DNA of 52,466 bases from Candidatus Methanomethylophilaceae archaeon (lineage in GTDB: Archaea > Thermoplasmatota > Thermoplasmata > Methanomassiliicoccales > Methanomethylophilaceae), in the NCBI GenBank assembly GCA_017519045.1, contig JAFWTC010000051.1:1-52466 (forward strand), given 5' to 3'. Each line of letters opens with the position of its first letter. Within the stretch, counting starts at the first letter, position 1. The position numbers and the translations under genes were made by a program. The notes beneath the pieces are model-generated. The model was given only the letters and a program-made list of their open reading frames with translations. It was not told where the DNA came from and ran no database searches. Positions 41,803-49,017 of this stretch are shown one piece after another.

Positions 41803-42876
41803 ATGTCCGAGCAGGAGTTCGCCGACGGGTACCTCAGATACGTCCGTCACAAGGTCGTGTTCATATCCGCGGCCTTGGCGGCCCTGGCAATCGCCGCGGG
41901 GGCATCCTGCCTAGTCGACGGCAGGCCCATCGGAATCCTGGACGTCTACAGGATAATCTGGGAGCACCTGACTGGAGCCAGATACGAGTACGCTACGCCC
42001 GAGTACTGGGACGACTTCGTCGTATGCCAGATGAGGCTCCCCAGGACCGTCCTCGCAATCGTCGCCGGATCCTCGCTGGCCGTCTGCGGGACGGTGATGC
42101 AGAGCATAATGTCCAATCCTCTGGCAGACCCCTACACCACCGGGATGTCCTCCGGCGCATGCCTCGGATCGATAATCGCCATCGCCATGGGCTTCGCGTT
42201 CACCGGGCCCTCGATATACGGGATCGTCGGGATGTCCTTCCTCATGGCCCTCGTGCCCGCCTTCGTGGTCATCCTGGCCTCCAGGCTCGTGAACACCTCG
42301 CCGGCGACGCTGATCCTCATGGGCACGATAATGTCGTATCTGTTCAGCGCCGTGAACACCCTCATACTGGTCAATCAAGAGGGCGAGACCCTGTCCGCGG
42401 CGTACCTGTGGACCATAGGGTCCCTGGACAACGTCATCTGGAGCGACCTCTGGATCCCCGGGATGACCTCGGTCCTGGGATGCGCCGCGATGCTCGCCAT
42501 GTCCGGGAAGCTGAACGTGATGATGATGGGCGACGACCAGGCCCGCAGCATGGGCCTCGACGTCGACAACTTCAGGACGGTCCTCCTTCTGGTGCTGTCC
42601 GTCATGGTCGCGTCCATAATCAGCTTCACCGGAATCCTCGGATTCGTAGGCCTGGTGGCCCCGCACATCGTCAGGATGGCCATAGGGTCGGACAACAAGT
42701 TCGTGATCCCGGCGTCCATGGCCTTCGGATCGGCGCTCCTGCTGGTCACGGACACGGTCGCCAGACTGGTCGTCTATCCGTACGAGATACCCGTCGGCAT
42801 AGTCCTGATGTTCATCGGCGGGCCGCTGTTCTTGTACGTAGTCGTGCGCAAGAAAGGATACGGGGGGATTTACTGA
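41803..42876 (+). CDS. FecCD/BtuC-type ABC permease 1
   Basis: 357 residues with eight to ten hydrophobic helices. Typical FecCD signatures: RLPRTVLAIVAGSSLAVCGT, MSNPLADPYTTGMSSGACLG and GFVGLVAPHIVRMAIGSDN. It forms half of the membrane channel. It begins one base after the probable CGA end of the ATPase gene and ends in a four-base overlap with the next permease. Confidence 0.94.
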   Translation: MSEQEFADGYLRYVRHKVVFISAALAALAIAAGASCLVDGRPIGILDVYRIIWEHLTGARYEYATPEYWDDFVVCQMRLPRTVLAIVAGSSLAVCGTVMQSIMSNPLADPYTTGMSSGACLGSIIAIAMGFAFTGPSIYGIVGMSFLMALVPAFVVILASRLVNTSPATLILMGTIMSYLFSAVNTLILVNQEGETLSAAYLWTIGSLDNVIWSDLWIPGMTSVLGCAAMLAMSGKLNVMMMGDDQARSMGLDVDNFRTVLLLVLSVMVASIISFTGILGFVGLVAPHIVRMAIGSDNKFVIPASMAFGSALLLVTDTVARLVVYPYEIPVGIVLMFIGGPLFLYVVVRKKGYGGIY

Positions 42877-43925
42877 CCTGGGACGACTTTCTCCCGAGGC
42901 TCCTGTCCATACGCAGGAGGAAGGCGGCCTTCGTCATCGCCATGGCGGCCCTCCTCACGGCTATGCTGATGGCCTCTCCCGCCTTGGGCGCGTACGACGT
43001 GTCGCCTGGAGAGGTGCTCAGGATAATCCTGTCCCACCTGACGGGGAATCCGCCGGGGGACCGGACGGACTTCGTGGTCTGGGACGTGCGCCTGACGTCG
43101 AGCGCAATGGCCGTGATCACCGGCTTCGCCCTGGGGGTCTGCGGGTCGGTCATGCAGGCGGTGATGAGGAACCCCTTGGCGGACCCGTACACGATGGGCG
43201 TCTCGTCGGGAGCGTCCTTGGGGGCAGTCCTGTCGCTGGTGATGGGGATCTCCATCATCCCGGGGCTCAGAGGAGACGCGTCCGTGATGTCCAACGCCTT
43301 CCTGCTTTCACTGGTGCCCATGGCCGCCATACTCGTGCTGTCGATCTCAAGGCGGATGACGGACACGATGATGATACTGTGCGGGATCGGGGTCATGTAC
43401 TTCTTCTCGGCGACCACGTCGCTTCTGATGCTGACGGCGGACCCCACCCAGATGAGCGCCGTCTACTCGTGGAACCTGGGGAACATAGGGGTCGGATATT
43501 GGGATAACCTGCCCACCATGGCCATTCCCACGGCGTTATGCACGGCGTTCCTGATGCTGTCCGCATCTAAGATTGACATCCTTACCTCGGGAGACAGCCT
43601 GTCCCACACCGTGGGCGTCGACCCCTTCAGGCTGAGGGTCGTCTCGTCTCTGGTCGTCTCGGTGATGATAGCGGCGATCGTAAGCTTCACCGGAACCATA
43701 GGGTTCATCGGGCTCGTGTCCCCGCACATAGCCAGGGCGTTCGTCGGGTCGAGGCAGTCGTGGCTCATCCCGGCTTCCGGGCTCGTGGGGGCGGCAATGC
43801 TCCTTGCCGCCAACGACGCGGCCAGAGTCCTAGGGTCGCTTCCGGTGGGCGTGATAACGACCCTGGTGGGATGCCCGATATTCTTCGCGCTCCTGATACG
43901 CCAGAGGCGCTCCCAGTGGATTTGA
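42873..43925 (+). CDS. FecCD/BtuC-type ABC permease 2, apparent CTG start
   Basis: 350 residues. RLTSSAMAVITGFALGVCGS, MRNPLADPYTMGVSSGASLG and GFIGLVSPHIARAFVGSRQ match permease 1 closely, so the two likely form a heterodimer. No ATG, GTG or TTG is available before the first membrane helix; CTG at 42873 gives a CTGA overlap with the upstream stop, just like the ATGA junctions elsewhere, and is taken as start. The next ATG would cut into the first helix. This is unusual and worth confirming. Confidence 0.88.
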   Translation: MTWDDFLPRLLSIRRRKAAFVIAMAALLTAMLMASPALGAYDVSPGEVLRIILSHLTGNPPGDRTDFVVWDVRLTSSAMAVITGFALGVCGSVMQAVMRNPLADPYTMGVSSGASLGAVLSLVMGISIIPGLRGDASVMSNAFLLSLVPMAAILVLSISRRMTDTMMILCGIGVMYFFSATTSLLMLTADPTQMSAVYSWNLGNIGVGYWDNLPTMAIPTALCTAFLMLSASKIDILTSGDSLSHTVGVDPFRLRVVSSLVVSVMIAAIVSFTGTIGFIGLVSPHIARAFVGSRQSWLIPASGLVGAAMLLAANDAARVLGSLPVGVITTLVGCPIFFALLIRQRRSQWI

Positions 43926-43958
43926 AGAAACATGGCCATCGTTAATATACAGGCGAGA

Positions 43959-43975
43959 GGTTGGATTATACAACC
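43959..43975. promoter_or_regulatory. Inverted repeat in the leader of the binding-protein gene
   Basis: GGTTG-7 nt-CAACC lies about 10 nt after a TTAATATAC box and 34 nt before the ATG at 44009. It could be an operator or a short RNA hairpin. No cobalamin riboswitch core was seen. Confidence 0.25.
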
Positions 43976-44008
43976 ATATGGGAGCGAACGCCCCCTGGGA
44001 GTGATGAA

Positions 44009-45289
44009 ATGAACAAGACAGCCATAATCGTCACGTGCGTCGTCGCGGTAGCCATTGTCGCGATCGCGGCGGCGGCGGTGCTGCTGATGCAGGAAGGGGA
44101 CAACGGATACAGGTCCTCGGACTCCACCGGCCGCCTCATGATAATGGGAAACGCGAACAACGACGACTATCTCGACCAAAAGGACGTGGACGCTCTGATA
44201 AAGCTGAAAAACGCCTCGGACTGGGCCAAGGACCACCCCCTCGCCGACGCGAACAACGACGGCCGCATCACCGACGCCGACGTCGAAATGGTGAAGAGGA
44301 TGGTCAAGCGCGAAGCCATGGACATCTACTACGCGTACTCGTCGGACTCCGGGCTCGTGATATCCAAGATCGCCTACCCCGTCAAGAACTTCCTGATGGT
44401 CGGAGACGACGTCTCGATAGCCCTCCAGTCCATCTCTGCGACCGCCAAGTGCAAGGGCGTCGCCGTCTCCGACTTCGACGACCCCATCAACGCGTGGGTC
44501 GGGAACCTCGCCCGCATAGGCAACAAGTCGACCGCCGCCGACGTGGCCCTGGCCACCAACGTCGCAGACAGGGACACCGTCCTGATAACCTCCGCCGCGT
44601 CCCGCTACCTGACCAATCAGGACGCCTTCGAGCTCGCCGGAATCAAGGTCATAAGGATGAACCTCGGGACCGGGACCTCCGGGAACATCGCGGCCAACTA
44701 CCGGCTCCTCACGATGGGATACCTCCTCGGCCTGGAGGACAAGGCGAACGATGTCGTGAAGTTCAGCGACGACGTCGTAAAGAAGGTCCAGGACAAGGTC
44801 GCCGGGCTCCCCGATTCCAAGAAGACCAAGGCCATCGTCGCCAACAGGACCGCCAACATCTCCGGCAAGTCCTCCGAATACTACTACATTGCGAAGCTGG
44901 CCGGAGCCAGGAACATGATAGACGAAAACACCTCGTTCACCTCCTTCAACGTCTCCAAGGGGGACGACTGGCTCTACGGAGTGGACGTGGATGCCATACT
45001 CCACTTCACCTCCCTCGGATACGGGGTCGCCGACAAGGCCTCCACATTCTCCAGCTACGATACCAACTTCAAGCTCACCGACGCCTACAAGGCTGGCAAG
45101 TACTATCTGATGAACGCCAACATGCCCACCGCCGCAAGCGTGGCGTTCTCCGCCGCCGCCATGTATCCCGATCTCTTCGAGAACGGCTTCGGATACGGAA
45201 TCCTGAACGAGTACATCCAGAAGTACACCTGCCTTCCCTCAGGATACGATGCCAGAACCAGCGGGGCGTTCTTCTTCATGAGCTCCTGA
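44009..45289 (+). CDS. Substrate-binding protein of the ABC importer with N-terminal dockerin-like repeats
   Basis: 426 residues. Start ATG 44009 has GGGAGTGAT upstream. One N-terminal anchor helix, then two dockerin-type calcium loops near residues 45 and 80 (GNANNDDYLDQKDVDAL and ADANNDGRITDADVEM). From about 110 comes a BtuF/FecB-like binding protein: NVADRDTVLITSAASRYL, VIRMNLGTGTSGNI, LGLEDKANDVVKF and the C-terminal INMPTAASVAF-like region. It binds the metal complex outside the cell and passes it to the permeases. A dockerin pair on a binding protein is unusual. It ends before a clear hairpin terminator. Confidence 0.85.
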   Translation: MNKTAIIVTCVVAVAIVAIAAAAVLLMQEGDNGYRSSDSTGRLMIMGNANNDDYLDQKDVDALIKLKNASDWAKDHPLADANNDGRITDADVEMVKRMVKREAMDIYYAYSSDSGLVISKIAYPVKNFLMVGDDVSIALQSISATAKCKGVAVSDFDDPINAWVGNLARIGNKSTAADVALATNVADRDTVLITSAASRYLTNQDAFELAGIKVIRMNLGTGTSGNIAANYRLLTMGYLLGLEDKANDVVKFSDDVVKKVQDKVAGLPDSKKTKAIVANRTANISGKSSEYYYIAKLAGARNMIDENTSFTSFNVSKGDDWLYGVDVDAILHFTSLGYGVADKASTFSSYDTNFKLTDAYKAGKYYLMNANMPTAASVAFSAAAMYPDLFENGFGYGILNEYIQKYTCLPSGYDARTSGAFFFMSS

Positions 45290-45295
45290 AACCCT

Positions 45296-45316
45296 GGTGG
45301 GGGCCCGTCCCCCGCC
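45296..45316 (+). terminator. Hairpin terminator of the ABC importer operon
   Basis: GGTGGGGG pairs with CCCCCGCC (one G-C/T mismatch) around CCCGT, followed by a short TTT. It sits seven bases behind the binding-protein stop. Confidence 0.5.
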
Positions 45317-45323
45317 TTTCCCC

Positions 45324-46052
45324 ATGAAGACAATCATCATTACGGGGTTCGGATCCAGCAGCCCGTCCCTGAGGAGGAGGACGTTCGGGCCGATAGTCAC
45401 GGACGCGGAGGCCATGTTCCCTGACGCCGAGGTGCGCATAGCATTCACCGGCAGGGATGTCATCGAAAGGATACGCTCCCGCGGAGGAGAGGCCGACAGC
45501 CTGGAGGACGCCCTGGCGAAGGCCGCATCCGAGGGCTCGGAGGAAGCAGCGGTAATGCCGACCCTCCCGATAGCCGGAGGCCAGTTCAGGCTTGTACAGG
45601 ATGCATGCTCCAGATTCTCTGGCAGGATCCCGGTGCGCCTATGCGGCCCGCTTCTAAGCTCCAGGGAACCCATATCGAAGTTCCTGGACGCCCTCCCCGA
45701 GATCTTCCCGGACGCCTTCGAGGAGGGATGCGCCCTCGTGATGATGGGGCACGGCCGCGGCGCGGAGGCTGACGGGAACCTCTGCATGGTGCAGCACATG
45801 GCAGACGTGAGGGGGATGGACGCGTTCTTCGTGACCGCCACCGGCACTCCGTCGCCAGGAGACGCCGCGGAGCTCATGAGACGCGCCGGAGTCGGAAAAG
45901 CCGTTCTGGCTCCGCTGATGTTCGAAGCGGGGTTCCATGCCCGTCGCGACATGGCCGCCGAGGACGGCCCGGTCAGATCGGCCCTCGAATCCGCGGGGTT
46001 CGACGTGGAATGCGTCATGAAGGGCATGGGAGAGATCCCGGAGTTCCGCTAG
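45324..46052 (+). CDS. cbiK: CbiK-type sirohydrochlorin cobaltochelatase
   Basis: 242 residues from MKTIIITGFGS. Family signs: MMGHGRG (catalytic His), VTATGTPSP in the position of the metal-site Glu segment, and LMFEAGFHARRDM (second His). It inserts cobalt into sirohydrochlorin, the anaerobic B12 route, matching the neighbouring corrinoid-type importer and CobO at 24869. It ends in TAG (46050-46052), the only TAG stop noted here. If TAG is sense, 11 more residues (MFLSRLEDLIG) would follow to CGA at 46086. Confidence 0.88.
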   Translation: MKTIIITGFGSSSPSLRRRTFGPIVTDAEAMFPDAEVRIAFTGRDVIERIRSRGGEADSLEDALAKAASEGSEEAAVMPTLPIAGGQFRLVQDACSRFSGRIPVRLCGPLLSSREPISKFLDALPEIFPDAFEEGCALVMMGHGRGAEADGNLCMVQHMADVRGMDAFFVTATGTPSPGDAAELMRRAGVGKAVLAPLMFEAGFHARRDMAAEDGPVRSALESAGFDVECVMKGMGEIPEFR

Positions 46053-46127
46053 ATGTTCCTGTCACGTCTGGAAGACCTGATTGGGCGATGGAAAAAACGT
46101 ATTATTCCGACAGGCGATGAGATCCCC

Positions 46128-46290
46128 ATGGACGGGTTCGCCGACAAGGCAGACAGGTTCTTCCGCGTCAGCGAGAGGGGCTCCACGTTCGCCACGGAGA
46201 TCAAGGGCGGACTGATAACGTTCCTCTCGATGGCCTACGTCCTGGCCGTCAACCCGGCGATCCTCCACGAGGCCGCCGCCGACTCCGTCG
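46128..46290 (+). pseudogene. Truncated N-terminus of an AzgA-type purine permease
   Basis: Starts like a normal gene: ATG 46128 stands about 25 nt after a TATTATT box. MDGFADKADRFFRVSERGST and LITFLSMAYVLAVNPAIL match the N-terminus of xanthine/uracil/adenine permeases. Similarity stops after about 52 residues (HEAAADSVDG) out of about 430. The rest of the gene is missing from the window. Confidence 0.65.
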
Positions 46291-46294
46291 ACGG

Positions 46295-46373
46295 TCCTGA
46301 TGACTCTCTTGACGTTGGTGGCGGTTCTGGATACCGTGCTGACGGTCTTGTTGAAATCGTTAAGCAACCCCAT
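46295..46373 (-). pseudogene. Truncated N-terminus of a second unknown gene, facing the AzgA fragment
   Basis: ATG 46373 begins MGLLNDFNKTVSTVSRTATN and VKRVIRTVDG, a plausible amphipathic N-terminus of a small membrane-linked protein; an AATTATTATG box lies about 35 nt upstream. The frame then runs into antisense of the AzgA fragment. Two gene starts meet head to head with both 3' parts missing, marking a deletion, rearrangement or assembly joint. Confidence 0.35.
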
Positions 46374-46466
46374 TTGAAGGACCGCCGATGAATCCGCGAC
46401 GGACGCATAATAATTTGCGAACGAACGCAACAATAATAACGGGAGGCTCAATCACATGTCGGTCAG

Positions 46467-47801
46467 ATGGCTAGCATATCCCAACGCCTGGAATCCCTCC
46501 CCATGACGAGGACCTCGTGGATGATCCTCATCATCATCGGGCTGGGATGGATGTTCGACGCGATGGACCAGGGCATGGTCAGCGGCGTCATAGCGTCCAT
46601 AGGGACCGACTGGAACCTTTCCCTCTATGAGAAGAGCTGGCTCACCAGCTCCGGCATCTTCGGGATGATCATAGGGGCCGCCCTGTCAGGAAACATCGCG
46701 GACAGATGGGGAAGGCGCAACGTCATCCTCGGAACCCTGCTGATCTACTCAGCGGGAAGCGCCCTCTGCGGGATATGCACGGAATACTGGATGCTCATAG
46801 TCTGCCGTTTCATAACCGGATTCGGGCTGGGAGGCGAGCTCCCTACCGCGTCCACGATGGTCACCGAGATGTCCCCCGCCCGCTACCGCGGCAGGAACGT
46901 GGTCCTGCTGGAGAGCTTCTGGGCATGGGGATGGATCGCCGCCTCCCTGGTCGCGTTCCTGGTCATCCCCGTGTACGGGTGGCGCGCGGCGTTCTTCGTC
47001 GGAGCCCTTCCCGCCCTGTTCGCGGCCGTCCTGAGGTTCTCCATCCCCGAATCCCCCAGATACCTGGAGATCGCCGGCCGCCACGAGGAAGCCAACGCCA
47101 TCGTCTCCAGGATGGAGGAGGAGGCGGGAGTCAAGCCCAACGACGGAGGGCCGGAGGAAGCGTGCGCGAAGCCCAGGTGGACCGATTCCTTCAGAAAGAT
47201 CTGGTCCCGCGGGAACATCCGTTCGACCGCGGTCCTCTGGATCATATGGTTCGGCATCAACTTCGGATACTACGGGTTCGTTCTCTGGACCCCAAGCCTG
47301 CTCATGGACAGGGGGTTCGAGATGGTGCGCGGGTTCGAGTTCACCGTGATAATGTGCTTCGCCCAGCTGCCCGGATACTTCAGCGCGGCCTACCTCATAG
47401 AGAGGATAGGACGCAAGCCCACCATGATAATCTACTTCGCAGGGACGGCCGTGGCCGCCTGGCTGTTCGGACACGCCGGGGACGAGGGCTCCATACTGGC
47501 CTCCGGATGCCTCCTGTACTTCTTCGCCCTCGGGGCCTGGGGATGTGTCTACTCCTACACCCCCGAGGTGTACCCCACCGACGTCCGGGCCTCCGGATCC
47601 GGATGGGCATCGGCGTTCGGACGCATAGGCGCGTTCATAGCCCCCTTCATAGTCCCGGCGCTCTACGAAATGTACGACTCCGACACGGGCTTCACCATGG
47701 TCTTCGCGGTGCTCACCGCGACCTTCGCCATAGTGGCGATAACCGTGGCGGTGTTCGGGAAGGAGACGAAGAACCGCAGGCTCAAGGACGTCTCCGACCG
47801 A
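46467..47801 (+). CDS. MFS permease, sugar/aromatic-acid type (12 TM)
   Basis: About 444 residues. MFDAMDQGMVSGVIASI, GNIADRWGRRNVILGTL and CRFITGFGLGGELPTASTMV are typical of the metabolite:H+ symporter branch; RYLEIAGRHEEANAIV lies in the central loop and PEVYPTDVRASG in the second half. The substrate is unknown. It ends at FGKETKNRRLKDVSD, then CGA (47799-47801), which is followed at once by a GAGGTGATGG ribosome site for the next gene. The standard reading would go on to 47897, overlapping that gene by 85 bases. Confidence 0.9.
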
Positions 47802-47812
47802 GGTGATGGACG

Positions 47813-48988
47813 ATGTTCGGGAAGCCGTCGGCCAAGAGGTTCGAGGACGTCAGGCTGGACGGCGTCCCGGAGGCCGCTCCCGACTCGGCGGAGATAGGAA
47901 AGACGGTCTACCAGCGCATCGACGAGGGGCGCGTCCGCGTCCTGAGGCATCAGGGAGGGAAGCCCCATGTGGAGGTTCCGCCCGAGATATACGTCGCCAA
48001 GAAGGAATACGCCGTGGTCGAGATCGGCGAGGGCGCGTTCGCCGGACATTCAGAGCTGGCCTCCGTCAGCCTTCCGGACGGCGTCGAGACCATCGGGGAC
48101 CAGGCGTTCGAGGGATGCTCCGGGCTCGTCGAGATCGTCATACCGCGCGGAACGACCAGCATACGCGGGGGCGCCTTCGCCAGTTGCTCGAAGCTGGAGA
48201 CGGTCCGCATGCCAGACAGCCCGAGGAAGATAGCCAAGCATGCGTTCGAGGGATGCTCCTCGCTCAAGGCCTTCATCGCCGAGAAAGGAAAGGGGGACTA
48301 CGTCTCCGACAAGGAAGGATGCCTTTATGACAACGGGTCCGACCGCCTCTTCCGCGTGCCGTACGCCGCATCCGGGACGGTGGACGTCCCTCCCGGAACC
48401 AAGGAGATAGCCGGCGAGGCCCTCTCCGGATGCGTCGGCGTGACCTCCGTCAGGATACCTTCCAGCGTGGAGAAGATGGGCGACAAGGTCTTCTCGGGAT
48501 GCGGCGCCATCGCCATGATCTACGTCAACCCCCGCAACGAGCGCTTCAGATCCGACCTCCAGGGGATTCTTTACGACTCCGAGGTCACCGAGGTCGTCCG
48601 CGCCCCGAACAGCGTGACCGGGGAGCTTGAGATCCCCGCGACGGTCAGGAGGATACGCATGAACGCCTTCGAGAAATGCTCCGGGCTGACCTCGGTGACC
48701 ATCCCGTACGGGACCGCCACCATAGAGGACTCCGCCTTCGAGGGCTGCTCCAAGATACGCAGGCTCTCGCTTTCCGGCAGCATACGCTACATCGGCGAGG
48801 GCGCGTTCAGGGGATGCGCCGGGATCGTCTCCGTGACCATACCGGACAGCGTGGAGGAGATTGGGGACGGCGCCTTCGCAGGATGCTCCCGCCTGGTCTC
48901 CGCATCGATCCCCATGGGCACGAGGCTCGGAGAGCGGGTGTTCCCGGCCAACTGCGACATCAGGCTGGAGCGACGGACGGGAAAGTAA
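47813..48988 (+). CDS. BspA-type leucine-rich-repeat protein (LRR_5)
   Basis: 391 residues. After a 60-residue N-terminal part (RVLRHQGGKPHVEVPPEIYV) come about twelve repeats such as IGDQAFEGCSGLVEIVIPRG and IEDSAFEGCSKIRRLSLSGS. No signal peptide is seen. GAGGTGAT lies 5-8 nt before the ATG. It follows the MFS gene closely. The only CGA codon stands at 48971-48973, five codons before the TAA; the fold ends there (ANCDIRLE). Confidence 0.85.
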   Translation: MFGKPSAKRFEDVRLDGVPEAAPDSAEIGKTVYQRIDEGRVRVLRHQGGKPHVEVPPEIYVAKKEYAVVEIGEGAFAGHSELASVSLPDGVETIGDQAFEGCSGLVEIVIPRGTTSIRGGAFASCSKLETVRMPDSPRKIAKHAFEGCSSLKAFIAEKGKGDYVSDKEGCLYDNGSDRLFRVPYAASGTVDVPPGTKEIAGEALSGCVGVTSVRIPSSVEKMGDKVFSGCGAIAMIYVNPRNERFRSDLQGILYDSEVTEVVRAPNSVTGELEIPATVRRIRMNAFEKCSGLTSVTIPYGTATIEDSAFEGCSKIRRLSLSGSIRYIGEGAFRGCAGIVSVTIPDSVEEIGDGAFAGCSRLVSASIPMGTRLGERVFPANCDIRLERRTGK

Positions 48989-49017
48989 CTTAACATCGGC
49001 ATCGCATGGGCCGGCGC

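Noticed and set aside
41016-43925. A 969-residue ATPase-permease fusion
   Set aside because: The middle 350 codons are an out-of-frame shadow of permease 1. The frame is open only because the ATPase lacks a standard stop.
43959-43975. Cobalamin riboswitch before the binding-protein gene
   Set aside because: The leader is only about 35 nt and lacks the B12-box core; a simple inverted repeat is all that is seen.
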